NCBI GenBank assembly: GCA_025351385.1
Contig: JANXWA010000024.1
Location: 124,001-188,000, forward strand
From: Acidimicrobiales bacterium
Lineage (GTDB): Bacteria > Actinomycetota > Acidimicrobiia > Acidimicrobiales > RAAP-2
Length of the DNA stretch: 64,000 nucleotides
Direction: 5' to 3'
Position 1 is the stretch's first letter; each line of letters opens with the position of its first letter. A model generated the notes under the pieces. That model had not been told where the DNA came from. It was given only the letters and a program-made list of their open reading frames with translations, and made no database searches. Of this stretch, positions 41,962-52,214 are shown piece by piece. The position numbers and the translations under genes were made by a program.

Positions 41962-42531
41962 GTGGAAGAGAGAAGTCGTCGTGACGCGACCTCGCGCGAT
42001 CCGACGTTCATCCCGCGGTCCCAACTTCTCTCCTCGGACGACGTCGCACGGGCCGTGCGCCGTATGGCTCACGAGGTGATCGAGCACACGAGGAGCGTCG
42101 ACGAGCTGGTCGTCGTCGGGCTCCAGACCGGAGGCGTCGCCTTCGCCACGCGCCTGGCCGAGGTCCTCGGGGAGATCACCGGTCGCGAAGTCCGCTGCGG
42201 TCAGCTGGACGTCGCCTTCTACCGGGACGACTTGGCCCGCAATCCCGCCCCGACGCCGGCCTCGACGGTGATCGATCACGACCTCACCGATCAGACTGTC
42301 GTGCTCGTCGACGACGTCCTCTTCACAGGCCGAACGGTCCGCGCCGCGCTCAACGCCCTGACGGACTGGGGACGGCCCCGCGCGGTTCAGCTCGCCGTCA
42401 TGGTCGACCGCGGTCATCGCGAACTGCCGATCCGCCCCGACTTCGTCGGCAAGAATCTCCCCACCTCGCTCGACGAGGCCATCGTGGCCACGCTCGACGG
42501 GGTGTGGATCGGCACGAAGTCGGCGCCGTGA
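41962..42531 (+). CDS. pyrR: PyrR bifunctional pyr operon regulator / uracil phosphoribosyltransferase
   Basis: The 189-residue phosphoribosyltransferase-fold protein has the PRPP-binding loop VVLVDDVLFTGRTVRAAL (about 113-130), an IPRSQLLSSDDVARAVRRMAHEV-type N-terminus, and VDRGHRELPIRPDFVGKNLPTS, typical of PyrR. It binds the leader RNA loop when UMP or UTP is high. GTG 41962 is fixed by GGGAGA five bases upstream. It overlaps pyrB by four bases and opens a seven-gene UMP-synthesis operon. Confidence 0.93.
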   Translation: MEERSRRDATSRDPTFIPRSQLLSSDDVARAVRRMAHEVIEHTRSVDELVVVGLQTGGVAFATRLAEVLGEITGREVRCGQLDVAFYRDDLARNPAPTPASTVIDHDLTDQTVVLVDDVLFTGRTVRAALNALTDWGRPRAVQLAVMVDRGHRELPIRPDFVGKNLPTSLDEAIVATLDGVWIGTKSAP

Positions 42532-43514
42532 CGAGCTCGATCCGCGGCGAGAACCTTCTGTCGCTGAACGACCTGGACCGTGACGCCATCGTCGAGGTGC
42601 TCGACACGGCCGAGGCCTTCGTCGAGGTGAACCGTCGAACCATCAAGAAGGTCCCAGCGCTGAAGGGTCGCGTCGTGGCCTCGCTGTTCTTCGAGGAGTC
42701 AACGCGGACCCGTCTCAGCTTCGAGACGGCCGCGAAGCGACTCAGCGCCGACGTGCTGTCATTGGCGGTCGCGTCGAGCAGCATGAAGAAGGGCGAGTCG
42801 CTACGCGACACGATCGCCACCGTCGACGCCCTAGGCATCGACGCGGTGGTGATGCGCCACCAGTCGAGCGGTGCGGCGCTCCAGGTGAGCCGCTACGTTC
42901 CCCACGTGCGCGTCATCAATGCGGGCGACGGTCTGCACCAGCACCCGACCCAGGGCCTGCTGGACGCCTTCACCGTGCGCCAGGTCCTGGCCGAGCGGCG
43001 CGGCGCGGCGGGCGTCGAAACTGGAAGTGAGCTCTTCGAGGGCCTGCGGGTCCTCATCGTGGGCGACATCCGTCACAGCCGAGTCGCACGCAGTGACATC
43101 GCGGCCTACGTGGCGCTCGGTGCCGAGGTGCGCGTCGCCGCCCCGGGGACTCTGCTGCCCGAGTTCCTCGCTGACTGGCCCGTCGGCGTCGTGGACGACT
43201 TCGACGAAGCGCTCGAATGGGCCGACGTCGTCGCCCTCTTGCGCCTCCAGCGCGAGCGGGGGAGCGGATCGTTCGTCCCGAGCCTCGGAGAGTTCACGAC
43301 CTCCTTCGGTTTGACCGTCGAGCGGGCGCGCCGTCTGCGGACCGACGCGCTCATCATGCATCCCGGCCCGATGAACCGGGGCGTCGAGATCGACTCGCTG
43401 GTCGCCGACTCGGCGGCGGCGGTCATCACTCGCCAGGTGCAGAACGGCGTGCCGATTCGAATGGCGGTGCTGTACCTGTGCGTCGCCGGGTCCCACGGGG
43501 GAGGGTCGCAGTGA
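42528..43514 (+). CDS. pyrB: Aspartate carbamoyltransferase catalytic subunit
   Basis: The 328-residue enzyme has the carbamoyl-phosphate motif FFEESTRTRLSFE (about 47-59), the MKKGESLRDT loop, and HQHPTQGLLDAFT, followed by the aspartate domain ending MHPGPMNRGVEI. No regulatory pyrI gene accompanies it. The start GTG 42528 overlaps the pyrR stop; a frame open to 42504 overlaps pyrR and lacks homology. Confidence 0.96.
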   Translation: MTSSIRGENLLSLNDLDRDAIVEVLDTAEAFVEVNRRTIKKVPALKGRVVASLFFEESTRTRLSFETAAKRLSADVLSLAVASSSMKKGESLRDTIATVDALGIDAVVMRHQSSGAALQVSRYVPHVRVINAGDGLHQHPTQGLLDAFTVRQVLAERRGAAGVETGSELFEGLRVLIVGDIRHSRVARSDIAAYVALGAEVRVAAPGTLLPEFLADWPVGVVDDFDEALEWADVVALLRLQRERGSGSFVPSLGEFTTSFGLTVERARRLRTDALIMHPGPMNRGVEIDSLVADSAAAVITRQVQNGVPIRMAVLYLCVAGSHGGGSQ

Positions 43515-44821
43515 ACTTCGTCTTGCGCCAGGGCCTGGTCGTCGGAGTGACGTCGGTCGACGTCGCTGATGTCCTCGTCGTCGATGGGCGCATCGCCGAG
43601 GTGGCGCCGAGCGTCGACGCGCCCAGTGACGCGGTCGAGGTCGACGTTCGGGGTTGTTGGGTCGGGCCGGGATTCGTCGACCTCCACACGCACCTACGAG
43701 AGCCCGGTCGCGAGGAGGCCGAGACCGTCGAGAGCGGTGCGCGCGCCGGCGCGCTTGGCGGTTACAGCGCGCTCGTGGCGATGCCCAACACCGAACCGGC
43801 GCTTGACAGCGTCGCGATGGTCTCGTACGTGCTCGCACGGGGCGAGAATTCGGTCCTGGATGTCGCGGTCGCCGGGGCCATCACCCTGGGGCGCCGTGGC
43901 GAGCTCTTGGCGCCCCTCGCCGAGATGGCAGCACTGGGCGTGCGCCTCTTCACCGACGACGGAGTGGGGGTCCAGGACCCGTCGGTGATGCGCCGGGCGC
44001 TGACGTACGCCAAACCCCTCGGCGTACGTCTCGCTCAACACTGCGAGGACGAGTCGCTCGCTGGTGGCGGGTCGATGAACGAGGGTCGGCTGAGTAGTCG
44101 ACTCGGCCTGATCGGTCGTCCGGCGCTGGCCGAAGAGCTGATGGTGGCGCGCGATATTGAACTTGTTCGCCTGACCGGCGCGCCCATGCACTTCTTGCAC
44201 CTCTCGACCGCTCGGTCCGTGGCCCTCGTGGTTGCGGCCCGGCTCGAGGGCCTGGACGTCACCTGCGAGGTCGCTCCGCACCACCTCACGCTCGACGAGG
44301 GCACGTGCGCCACCTTCGATCCACTCTTCAAGGTCCATCCACCGCTTCGTCCCCGCGGCGACGTCGAGGCTCTGTGCGCGGCGCTGCGAAGTGGCGACGT
44401 GGACGCCGTCGCCACGGACCATGCGCCTCATGCGCCGGAGTTGAAGGATCTTCCCTTCGACGAGGCGCCAGCGGGGATGCTCGGACTCGAGCACGCCGCG
44501 GCCCTCACCTTCGAGGTGCTCGGCGGCGAGTCGTGCAGTCCGCTGCGCTTCTTCGAGGTGCTGAGTCGGGCACCGGCGCGCATCGCACAGTTGCGCCAGA
44601 GCGACACTCGGGTTCGTCACGGCGGCCACGGGGGTGCGATTGCCGCCGGCGAGGACGCGAACATCGCCGTCTTCGACCCGAGCGAACGATGGGTGGCCGA
44701 TCGCCGGGCGCTCGCCAGTCGCTCGACGAACACTCCGTACGATCAGCGCTCGATGACGGGCCGAGTGCGCGCCACGATCGCGAAGGGTCGGCTCGTCGTG
44801 GTGGACGGGAGGCTGAGGTGA
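43511..44821 (+). CDS. pyrC: Dihydroorotase
   Basis: The 436-residue amidohydrolase (class I) has the metal ligands HTHLREPG (about 58-65), the carbamylated-Lys region, His in AQHCED and LHLSTARS, and the catalytic Asp in VATDHAPH (about 299-304). It cyclises carbamoyl aspartate. GTG 43511 overlaps the pyrB stop and its own stop overlaps carA (GTGA). Confidence 0.95.
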   Translation: MNFVLRQGLVVGVTSVDVADVLVVDGRIAEVAPSVDAPSDAVEVDVRGCWVGPGFVDLHTHLREPGREEAETVESGARAGALGGYSALVAMPNTEPALDSVAMVSYVLARGENSVLDVAVAGAITLGRRGELLAPLAEMAALGVRLFTDDGVGVQDPSVMRRALTYAKPLGVRLAQHCEDESLAGGGSMNEGRLSSRLGLIGRPALAEELMVARDIELVRLTGAPMHFLHLSTARSVALVVAARLEGLDVTCEVAPHHLTLDEGTCATFDPLFKVHPPLRPRGDVEALCAALRSGDVDAVATDHAPHAPELKDLPFDEAPAGMLGLEHAAALTFEVLGGESCSPLRFFEVLSRAPARIAQLRQSDTRVRHGGHGGAIAAGEDANIAVFDPSERWVADRRALASRSTNTPYDQRSMTGRVRATIAKGRLVVVDGRLR

Positions 44822-45909
44822 CGCGGCTCGAGTCCATACTCGTGCTCGCCGACGGCGCGACGTTCGAGGGCTACGCCGCCGGCCACCTGCCCGACCAGGG
44901 CTTCACGACGGGCGAGTTCGTCTTCAACACCGCACTGAGCGGCTACCAGGAGGTGATCACCGATCCGAGCTACGCCGGTCAGGTCATCGCCTTCACGTAC
45001 CCCCACATTGGCAACTACGGCGTCACGCCGCTCGACGATGAGGCGCCGCACCCGTGGTGTCGAGGCGTCGTGGTACGGGACCTCTCCGAACGTCCCTCGA
45101 ACTGGCGCTCGACGGGGCCGATTGAGGGCTTCTTGCGCCATCATCGGGTGCCCGCATTGGTCGGCGTCGACACGAGGCGACTGACGAAGCACTTGCGGAC
45201 CCACGGTGCGCTGCCCGGCGCGTTCGGCCACGGCCACCCCGACGTCGTCGCGGCGGCCGCGCGCCGCGCTGTGGGCACCGACGGCACGGATCTCGTCGCC
45301 ATGGTCTCGATCGACGAACCGTACGAATGCGGTGACGGCGACCTGCATGTCGTAGCCCTCGACTACGGCATCAAGACGACGATGGTCCACCAGTTGGCCC
45401 AACGGTTCCGTGTCACGGTCGTGCCCTCCTCCACGCCGGCCAGCGAGGTGCGCTCCCTTCACCCCGACGGTGTCTTCCTCTCCAATGGGCCCGGCGACCC
45501 GGCGGCGCTCGGCGCGAACGTCGCGGTGATCGCCGACCTCCTGGGCGAGGTGCCGATCTTCGGCATCTGCCTGGGCCACCAGCTGCTGGCGAGCGCCCTT
45601 GGGGGCACGACCCTCAAGCTGCCCTTCGGCCACCACGGATCCAACCACCCGGTCCAGGACCTCACGACCGGACGGATCGAGATCACGGCACAGAACCACA
45701 ACTACGCCGTCGCACCCGGATCGCTCTCGCGCGGCGTCGTGAGCCACGTCAACCTGAACGACGGCGTCATCGAGGGAGTCTCCTCCCCGAGGGACCGCTG
45801 CTTCTCGGTCCAGTATCACCCCGAGGCCGGTCCCGGGCCCCACGACGCGCGCTACCTGTTCGAGCGCTTCGAGGCACTCCTGCGTCGTGGCGTCCTGGAA
45901 GGGGCCTGA
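44818..45909 (+). CDS. carA: Carbamoyl-phosphate synthase small (glutaminase) subunit
   Basis: The 363-residue protein has the N-terminal CarA domain ([20 protein letters not shown]) and a C-terminal class I glutamine amidotransferase: [11 protein letters not shown], nucleophile Cys in [11 protein letters not shown] (about 250), and the His-Glu pair in [13 protein letters not shown]. It supplies ammonia to CarB. Its start sits in the pyrC stop and its stop overlaps the carB ATG (TGATG at 45907). Confidence 0.95.
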   Translation: MTRLESILVLADGATFEGYAAGHLPDQGFTTGEFVFNTALSGYQEVITDPSYAGQVIAFTYPHIGNYGVTPLDDEAPHPWCRGVVVRDLSERPSNWRSTGPIEGFLRHHRVPALVGVDTRRLTKHLRTHGALPGAFGHGHPDVVAAAARRAVGTDGTDLVAMVSIDEPYECGDGDLHVVALDYGIKTTMVHQLAQRFRVTVVPSSTPASEVRSLHPDGVFLSNGPGDPAALGANVAVIADLLGEVPIFGICLGHQLLASALGGTTLKLPFGHHGSNHPVQDLTTGRIEITAQNHNYAVAPGSLSRGVVSHVNLNDGVIEGVSSPRDRCFSVQYHPEAGPGPHDARYLFERFEALLRRGVLEGA

Positions 45910-48900
45910 TGCCCCGGCGCACCGACATCCACTCCATCATGGTCATCGGCTCGGGGCCAATCGTCATTGGCCAGGCCTGCGAGTTCGACTACTCCGGGAC
46001 CCAGGCCTGCCAAGTGCTTCGCGCAGACGGCTTCAGGGTCATCCTCGTCAACTCCAATCCCGCGACGATCATGACCGACCCCGTCACCGCCGACGTCACC
46101 TACGTCGAGCCGCTCGACGCCGATGTGCTCACCGACATCATCGAGCGCGAGCGCCCCGACGCCCTGCTGCCCACTCTCGGCGGTCAGACCGCGCTCAACC
46201 TCACTATGGAGCTCGTCGCGAGCGGCGTGCTGGAACGGTTCGGCGTCGAGGTGATCGGCGCGCGACCTGAATCGATCTCGACGGCCGAGGACCGTGAGCT
46301 CTTCAAGGCAGCGATGGCCGACATTGGTCTCGCGGTGCCCGAGTCGGGGTTCGCGCGCAATGTCGATGACGCCGTGGCCATTGCTGAGCGGATCGGCTGG
46401 CCGATCATCATCCGGCCCAGCTACATCCTCGGTGGTGCCGGCACGGGCATCGCCCACGACGTGTCGTCGTTCCGGCGCTTGGCGGGCGAGGGGCTCGCCG
46501 CGTCGCCGATCCACGAGGTCCTCGTGGAGAAGTCGATCGCCGGATGGAAGGAGTACGAACTCGAGGTCATGCGCGACGTGGCCGACAACTGCGTCGTCAT
46601 CTGCAGTATCGAGAACTTTGACCCGATGGGCGTGCACACTGGTGACTCCATTACGGTGGCGCCGGCCCAGACGCTCTCGGACGTGGAGTACCAGGAAATG
46701 CGCGACGACGCCTTCGCAGTGCTGCGACGAGTCGGGGTCGAGACGGGCGGTTCCAACGTCCAGTTCGCCGTCAATCCGATCGACGGCGAACGTCTGGTCA
46801 TCGAGATGAACCCCCGAGTCAGTCGATCGAGCGCGCTGGCGAGCAAGGCCACCGGATTTCCCATCGCCAAGATTGCGGCGCGCCTCGCTGTCGGCTACAC
46901 CTTGAACGAGATACAGAACGACATCACACGGGTCACCCCGGCCAGTTTCGAGCCGGTCATCGACTACGTCGTCACGAAGATCCCTCGCTGGGCCTTCGAG
47001 AAGCTGCCGGGCTCGACGCCCGAGCTTGGTACCCGGATGCAGTCGGTGGGCGAGGTCATGGCGATCGGACGCAACTTTGCCGAGTCGCTGCAAAAGGCCG
47101 TCCGTTCGCTCGAGCAAGGTCGTGCCGGTTTCGCCCCGGGCATCGCCACCGAGTTCGCCGAACTCGACCTCGCCGCGCTCTGGCGCCACTGCGAAGTGGC
47201 GACGCCGGAGCGGCTGTTCGCTCTTCACGAGGTGTTGTGGCGGGGCGCCTCGATCGACGAGGTGGCCGAGCGCACGAGGATCGACCCTTGGTTCTTGCAC
47301 CAACTGGTTGGCATCATCGAGCGCGAGCGTGAACTGCGGGGCGACCTCGCCCTCTCGTCGCTCGACGGGCGCGGTTGGCGGCGCTATAAGCAGTGGGGCT
47401 TCTCCGACCCCCAGATCGCCGCCATGACTGGCGCCAGTGAGCACGAGGTGACGCGACTTCGCCGCGAGGCCGGAGTGCCCACGACGTTCAAGACGGTCGA
47501 CACCTGCTCGGCCGAGTTCGAGGCGACGACGCCGTATCACTACAGCACCTACGAGGACACGTCCGAGGTGATCGAGTCGGCGCGCGACCGGGTGATCATC
47601 CTCGGTTCGGGTCCGAATCGGATCGGCCAGGGGATCGAGTTCGACTACTGCTGCGTGCACGCTTCGATGGCGCTTCGCGAGATGGGCTACGAGACCGTCA
47701 TGATCAACTGCAACCCCGAGACCGTATCGACCGACTATTCGACCTCGGACCGCCTCTACTTCGAGCCGCTGACCCCCCACGACGTGGCCGAGGTGATCCG
47801 CGCCGAGCAGGCCGCCTGCGTCGACGGCGCGCGGGTCGTGGGAGTCATCGTGTCGTTGGGCGGCCAGACTCCGCTCAAGCTCTCGCACTCCCTCGATCCC
47901 GGCCTAGTCCTCGGCACGCCCGTGGTGTCCATCGACGCCGCCGAGGACCGCGAGCAGTGGTCGGCCATCTGCCACTCGCTGGGGCTGCGTCAACCCCCCG
48001 GCGCCGTGGCCACGAGCCTCGCCGAGGCGAGAGCCATCGTGAAGCGAATCGGCTACCCGGTCTTGGTGCGGCCGAGCTACGTCCTCGGTGGGCGGGCCAT
48101 GGAGATCGTCTACGACGACGCCTCGCTCGTTCGCGTGATGGAGGACCTGACCAGTCTGCACGGCTCCCTGGCGCGCGAGGGCGCCGCCGCAGCCAGCCGG
48201 CCCATCCTCATCGACAGCTTCCTCGAGGACGCCATCGAGGTCGACGTCGACGCAGTGCGTGACGCCACGGGCGACGTCTTCATTGCCGGCGTGATGGAGC
48301 ACGTGGAGGAGGCCGGGGTTCACTCCGGCGACTCCGCCTGCGCGCTGCCACCCCAAACGCTCGGCGAGAGCGTCATCGCTCTCTTGCACGAGCACACCGA
48401 GCGGATCGCCGCGGCGCTCTCCGTCGTCGGCCTCATCAACGTCCAGTTCGCGGTGAAGAATGACGAGGTCTTCGTACTCGAGGCCAATCCCCGGGCGAGC
48501 CGCACCGTTCCCTTCGTCGCCAAGGCGACGGGCGTAGCGGTCGCCGAGGTCGCGGTGCGCGTCATGATGGGCCAGTCCATCGCCGAGCTGAAGGAGCTCG
48601 GCGTGGTGCCCAGCGTCGCGCCGGAGCGTGATTACGTCTGCGTGAAGGAGGCCGTGCTGCCCTTCAGCCGCTTCCCGGGCGTCGACATCGTCCTGGGCCC
48701 CGAGATGCGATCGACCGGAGAAGTGATGGGCGTCGGGGAGAGCTTCGGCATCGCCTTCGCCAAGGCCCAGCTGGCCGCCGGCACCCGGCTGCCGGACAAG
48801 GGTCAGGTCTTCTTGTCACTGGCCGATTGCGACAAGGTGGCCGGCCTGACGCTGGCCCGCCAGCTCACCGAGCTCGGCTTCACGTTCGCCGCGACCGTTG

Positions 48901-49202
48901 GCACTGCCGGCTACCTGCGGGCGAACGACGTCGCGGTCGCCACGCTCGTGGGCAAGGTAGGCCTCGCCGATCTGGGCGTGGACGCGGTGTCGCTGATCGC
49001 CTCGGGTGACGTCCATCTCGTGGTCAATACGCCCTCGGGCGGCGGCGCGCGCGCCGACGGCGCCTTGATCCGTGCGTCGTGCGTCCAGAGCGCGGTGCCC
49101 TGCCTCACGACGCTGAGCGCCGGCTTCGCCGCCGCCAAGGGGATTGCGGACACGCGCGCGCAGGGGTGGCGCGTTCGTTCGCTCCAGGAACTCCACGGAT
49201 GA
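45909..49202 (+). CDS. carB: Carbamoyl-phosphate synthase large subunit
   Basis: The 1097-residue protein has two homologous ATP-grasp halves. The first starts [20 protein letters not shown] and the second [21 protein letters not shown] (about residue 560). An oligomerisation region lies between them, and a C-terminal MGS-like allosteric domain starts near 950. Both halves have the INPR/ANPR-type metal loops ([38 protein letters not shown]). Length and order are standard. Coupled to carA and pyrD. Confidence 0.97.
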   Translation: MPRRTDIHSIMVIGSGPIVIGQACEFDYSGTQACQVLRADGFRVILVNSNPATIMTDPVTADVTYVEPLDADVLTDIIERERPDALLPTLGGQTALNLTMELVASGVLERFGVEVIGARPESISTAEDRELFKAAMADIGLAVPESGFARNVDDAVAIAERIGWPIIIRPSYILGGAGTGIAHDVSSFRRLAGEGLAASPIHEVLVEKSIAGWKEYELEVMRDVADNCVVICSIENFDPMGVHTGDSITVAPAQTLSDVEYQEMRDDAFAVLRRVGVETGGSNVQFAVNPIDGERLVIEMNPRVSRSSALASKATGFPIAKIAARLAVGYTLNEIQNDITRVTPASFEPVIDYVVTKIPRWAFEKLPGSTPELGTRMQSVGEVMAIGRNFAESLQKAVRSLEQGRAGFAPGIATEFAELDLAALWRHCEVATPERLFALHEVLWRGASIDEVAERTRIDPWFLHQLVGIIERERELRGDLALSSLDGRGWRRYKQWGFSDPQIAAMTGASEHEVTRLRREAGVPTTFKTVDTCSAEFEATTPYHYSTYEDTSEVIESARDRVIILGSGPNRIGQGIEFDYCCVHASMALREMGYETVMINCNPETVSTDYSTSDRLYFEPLTPHDVAEVIRAEQAACVDGARVVGVIVSLGGQTPLKLSHSLDPGLVLGTPVVSIDAAEDREQWSAICHSLGLRQPPGAVATSLAEARAIVKRIGYPVLVRPSYVLGGRAMEIVYDDASLVRVMEDLTSLHGSLAREGAAAASRPILIDSFLEDAIEVDVDAVRDATGDVFIAGVMEHVEEAGVHSGDSACALPPQTLGESVIALLHEHTERIAAALSVVGLINVQFAVKNDEVFVLEANPRASRTVPFVAKATGVAVAEVAVRVMMGQSIAELKELGVVPSVAPERDYVCVKEAVLPFSRFPGVDIVLGPEMRSTGEVMGVGESFGIAFAKAQLAAGTRLPDKGQVFLSLADCDKVAGLTLARQLTELGFTFAATVGTAGYLRANDVAVATLVGKVGLADLGVDAVSLIASGDVHLVVNTPSGGGARADGALIRASCVQSAVPCLTTLSAGFAAAKGIADTRAQGWRVRSLQELHG

Positions 49203-50107
49203 CCGACCTCGCCACTCGAGTCGGCTCCGTCGACCTTCGCTCGGCCGTCCTCACGGCTGCGGGAACCTCGGGTTACGGCGACGAGCTGGCGGGCTACGGC
49301 GACCTCGGCCAACTCGGCGCGGTCGTCACCAAGTCGCTGGCGGTGTATCCATGGGAGGGAAACCGGGCGCCCCGGTTGGCAGCATCGGGGACCGACATGC
49401 TCAACGCGGTCGGACTCGCTGGACCGGGTGTCGCGGCGTGGCGCGAGCGGTACCTGCCCGGCCTCGTTGCCGCCGGTGCGACGGTCGTCGGCTCAATTTG
49501 GGGCCGCACGGTCGGGGAGTTCGCCGAAGCCGCCGAGGCGATGCACGGTGCCGGGATCGTCGCGCTCGAGTTGAACGCCAGCTGTCCGAACCTGGAAGGC
49601 CGCTCCACGATGTTCGCGCACTCCGCGTCCGCCACGGCCGAGATCGTGCAGGCTGCGCGAAGTGCCGGCGTGCCACTCTGGGTGAAACTCAGCCCGAACA
49701 CCCCCGAGCTCGTCGAGATCGCCGGTGCGGCGATCGCGGCCGGCGCCGAGGCCCTGGTGCTCGTGAACACGGTGCTCGGCCTCTCGATCGACCTCGAACG
49801 TCGACGGCCCTCGCTCGGCAACGGAGGCGGCGGGTTGAGCGGACCGGGGATCCTCCCGGTCGCGTTGCGGGCCGTCTTCGACTGTCGCGCGGCATACCGC
49901 GACTGCGCGATCGTCGGCGTGGGCGGGGTCGCCAACGGCGACGACGCGGTCGCGATGCTGATGGCCGGGGCCAACGCCGTCGAGGTGGGCACGGCCACGT
50001 TCGCCAACCCGCGGGCCCCCTGGCTCGTGCAACGGGGCGTCGAACAGTGGATGGGCCGTCATCAGGTCCGAAGCATCGACGAGTTGATCGGGGCCGCCCA
50101 TGCGTGA
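49199..50107 (+). CDS. pyrD: Dihydroorotate dehydrogenase, class 1B-type catalytic subunit
   Basis: The 302-residue FMN barrel enzyme has the class 1 catalytic Cys in [13 protein letters not shown] (about 125-137; class 2 has Ser), the [12 protein letters not shown] loop, [15 protein letters not shown], and [26 protein letters not shown], which is the 1B type. Class 1B enzymes normally need the FAD/[2Fe-2S] subunit PyrK to reduce NAD+. No pyrK is encoded in this operon or elsewhere in the window. ATG 49199 overlaps the carB stop. Confidence 0.93.
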   Translation: MTDLATRVGSVDLRSAVLTAAGTSGYGDELAGYGDLGQLGAVVTKSLAVYPWEGNRAPRLAASGTDMLNAVGLAGPGVAAWRERYLPGLVAAGATVVGSIWGRTVGEFAEAAEAMHGAGIVALELNASCPNLEGRSTMFAHSASATAEIVQAARSAGVPLWVKLSPNTPELVEIAGAAIAAGAEALVLVNTVLGLSIDLERRRPSLGNGGGGLSGPGILPVALRAVFDCRAAYRDCAIVGVGGVANGDDAVAMLMAGANAVEVGTATFANPRAPWLVQRGVEQWMGRHQVRSIDELIGAAHA

Positions 50108-50936
50108 CCCGTTCGGCCAGCGCCTCCAAGAGCGGGTCCGCGCCCTCGGACCGCTCTGCGTCGGCGTCGACCCCAGCTCGCTGCTGTTGAGTGCGTGGGA
50201 ACGTTCCGACTCGGTCGAAGGGCTCGAGTTCGCGTCGCTGGCGATCCTCGAGGCGGTCCTCGGCGTCGCCGCGGCCATCAAGCCCCAGGTTGCTTTCTTC
50301 GAGCGTTTCGGATCGAGTGGACTGCGGGTCCTCGAACGACTGATCGGCGACGCGCGCGACGCGGACATCCTCGTGGTGGCCGACGCGAAGCGCGGCGACT
50401 TCGCCCCGACCAACGTCGGTTACGCCGAGGCGTGGCTGGGCGAGCAATCGCCGCTCTGCGTGGACGCCGTCACCGTCAGCCCCTACCTCGGCGTCATGGC
50501 ACTACGTCCCTTCTTTGATCTGGCCGAGGAGAACGGTCGGGGGGTCTTCGTGCTCGCCGCCACGTCGAACGACGAGGGCCGGGTGCTGCAGTCGGCGCGC
50601 ACCGCCGACGACGAACGGGTCGAGGAGATGGTCCTGCGCCAGGTCTCCGAGCTCAACCGGCGCGACGACGGTCTCGGGAACGTCGGCGCCGTGCTCGGGG
50701 CGACTCGTGATCGCCCCGCCTTCAATCTCTCATCCCTCGGTGGACCATTCCTCGTGCCGGGCGTGGGCGCCCAGGGCGCGACGGCTGACAACGTGTCGCG
50801 GATGTTCGAACGCTGTCCTCAGGGCACCGTGCTCGTCAACGTCGGACGGGCGATCCTCGAGGCTGGCCCCGACCGCGCGGGACTGCGTGACGCCACCCAG
50901 CGATGGCGCGACGACCTAGGCGCGGCCCTTCCCTGA
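50100..50936 (+). CDS. pyrF: Orotidine 5'-phosphate decarboxylase (type 2)
   Basis: The 278-residue barrel enzyme has the VGVDPSS start, IKPQVAFFERFG, the catalytic DAKRGDFAPTNVGYAEAWL (about 98-116), and LVPGVGAQGAT. Length and pattern match the longer type 2 enzymes of actinobacteria and myxobacteria. It completes UMP synthesis and overlaps pyrD by eight bases. The operon ends here; IHF downstream has its own promoter. Confidence 0.95.
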   Translation: MRDPFGQRLQERVRALGPLCVGVDPSSLLLSAWERSDSVEGLEFASLAILEAVLGVAAAIKPQVAFFERFGSSGLRVLERLIGDARDADILVVADAKRGDFAPTNVGYAEAWLGEQSPLCVDAVTVSPYLGVMALRPFFDLAEENGRGVFVLAATSNDEGRVLQSARTADDERVEEMVLRQVSELNRRDDGLGNVGAVLGATRDRPAFNLSSLGGPFLVPGVGAQGATADNVSRMFERCPQGTVLVNVGRAILEAGPDRAGLRDATQRWRDDLGAALP

Positions 50937-50957
50937 ACAAATGTCGCCACAGGGGAG

Positions 50958-50963
50958 TAATCT
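50958..50963 (+). promoter_or_regulatory. -10 element of the IHF gene (leaderless)
   Basis: TAATCT, six bases, then GTG 50970. Confidence 0.6.
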
Positions 50964-50969
50964 GACGAC

Positions 50970-51290
50970 GTGACCCCGACACCGCCAACTCTGTCGCAAG
51001 AGCAGCGCGTCGAGGCGTCACGTCTGGCCGTGGCGAACCGTCGGCGGCGCGCCGACGTGAAGCGAATGGTGAAGTCGGGTGAGTTGTCGCTCGAGGAGCT
51101 CTTCGAACTGGCCGCGCGCGAGGAGTGCGTCGCGCAGATGCGCGCGTACGACCTCATCAGCGCCCTGCCCGCGATCGGCGAGGTGAAGGCTGAGCGGATC
51201 ATGCGCAACGCGTCCATCGCCAAAACCCGACGGATCCGCGGCCTCGGTCCCAAGCAGCGCGCCGAGCTCTTCCGAGCCCTTGTCCGCTGA
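50970..51290 (+). CDS. mihF: Actinobacterial-type integration host factor
   Basis: The 106-residue basic protein matches mIHF/sIHF, a nucleoid protein unrelated to E. coli IHF. It has an N-terminal helical arm (QRVEASRLAVANRRRRADVKRMVKSG) and a helix-two-turn-helix core (LISALPAIGEVKAERIMRNASIAKTRRIRGLG) that binds DNA non-specifically. The family is found only in Actinobacteria and usually sits between pyrF and gmk, as here. It overlaps gmk by 11 bases. Confidence 0.93.
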   Translation: MTPTPPTLSQEQRVEASRLAVANRRRRADVKRMVKSGELSLEELFELAAREECVAQMRAYDLISALPAIGEVKAERIMRNASIAKTRRIRGLGPKQRAELFRALVR

Positions 51291-51855
51291 ACCACTCGTC
51301 GTGGTTCTCATTGGCCCGGGTGGCGTGGGCAAGGGGACCCTCGCCCAGCGCCTGGTGTCCGCCGACGACCACCTCTGGCTGAGCCGCAGCTGGACGACCC
51401 GGCCCCGGCGCGAGACCGAGGACGGTACCGAGTACCACTTCGTTGACCGCACGACCTTCGAGCAGGCGATCGACGACCGCCTCTTCCTCGAATGGGCCGA
51501 GTTCAACGGCAACCTCTACGGAACCCCGTTTCCCCACGCCCCACCGGGGGTCGACGTCCTGCTCGAGATCGAGGTCCAAGGGGCCGAGCAGGTTCGAAGG
51601 GCCGATCCCCAGTCGGTGGTCTTCTTGATCATGCCGCCCTCGCTCGAAGAGCTCGAGGAACGTCTGCGGGCCCGGGGCGACCATGACGAACACGTGAAGT
51701 TCCGCCTCTCCAGCACGCCGGCGGAACTGGCCAAGGGCCGCGAACTGGCCAGTTATGTCGTGGTCAACGACGATCTGGGGACCGCGACGGCGCAAATCCT
51801 CTCTATACTGGAGGAACTTCGTCTTCGCCGGCGAGCCCCCTCGGAAAAGGAATGA
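51280..51855 (+). CDS. gmk: Guanylate kinase
   Basis: The 191-residue P-loop kinase has Walker A LIGPGGVGKGT (about 9-19), the GMP-binding SRSWTTRPRRETEDGTEYHFVD, FLEWAEFNGNLYGTP, and IEVQGAEQVR. It starts with a TTG at 51280 inside the IHF gene, so translation is likely coupled. A TATACT at 51802-51807 near its 3' end probably starts a separate rpoZ transcript. Confidence 0.94.
   Translation: MSAEPLVVVLIGPGGVGKGTLAQRLVSADDHLWLSRSWTTRPRRETEDGTEYHFVDRTTFEQAIDDRLFLEWAEFNGNLYGTPFPHAPPGVDVLLEIEVQGAEQVRRADPQSVVFLIMPPSLEELEERLRARGDHDEHVKFRLSSTPAELAKGRELASYVVVNDDLGTATAQILSILEELRLRRRAPSEKE
51802..51807 (+). promoter_or_regulatory. Internal -10 element ahead of rpoZ
   Basis: TATACT, the closest match to the -10 consensus in the window, lies inside the end of gmk, about 47 bases before the rpoZ ribosome-binding site. 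No clear -35 box is seen. Confidence 0.5.
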
Positions 51856-51860
51856 AGACC

Positions 51861-52214
51861 ATGGCCGAACGCCCCACCCTCGTAGACCCGCCCATCGAGA
51901 CCCTCCTGCACAAGGTCGGGGACTCCAAGTTCACCCTCGTGGCCGTGTCGGCCATCCGGGCACGCGAGATCAACGAGTACTACAACGGCCTCGGCTCGGG
52001 TCACGGCGCCCTGATTCCGCCGCAGGTCACCTCACTCTCGAACAAGTCGCTGTCGCTCGCGATGGATGAGCTCTACCAGGGCAAGCTGGAGTTCCACCGT
52101 CCGACCGCCGAGGAGCTTGAAGCCGAACGCCTTCAGGCCGAGGCGTTGGAACAGGCCCGCCAGGACGCCAACAACGACCTGGACGCCTTCACCGATGCCC
52201 TCCGCGACGCCTGA
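51861..52214 (+). CDS. rpoZ: RNA polymerase omega subunit
   Basis: The 117-residue protein has the omega core KVGDSKFTLVAVSAIRAREIN (about 15-35), KSLSLAMDELYQGKLEF, and an acidic C-terminal helix. Omega binds the beta' subunit and helps polymerase assembly. ATG 51861 is chosen because GGAAAAGGA abuts the earlier ATG at 51852 with no spacing but lies nine bases before 51861. It overlaps coaBC by 20 bases. Confidence 0.92.
   Translation: MAERPTLVDPPIETLLHKVGDSKFTLVAVSAIRAREINEYYNGLGSGHGALIPPQVTSLSNKSLSLAMDELYQGKLEFHRPTAEELEAERLQAEALEQARQDANNDLDAFTDALRDA

Noticed and set aside
45852-47888. Long open frame (about 680 codons) antisense to carB
   Set aside because: The sense strand encodes an intact CarB; the antisense product is Arg/Asp/Val-rich with no domain.
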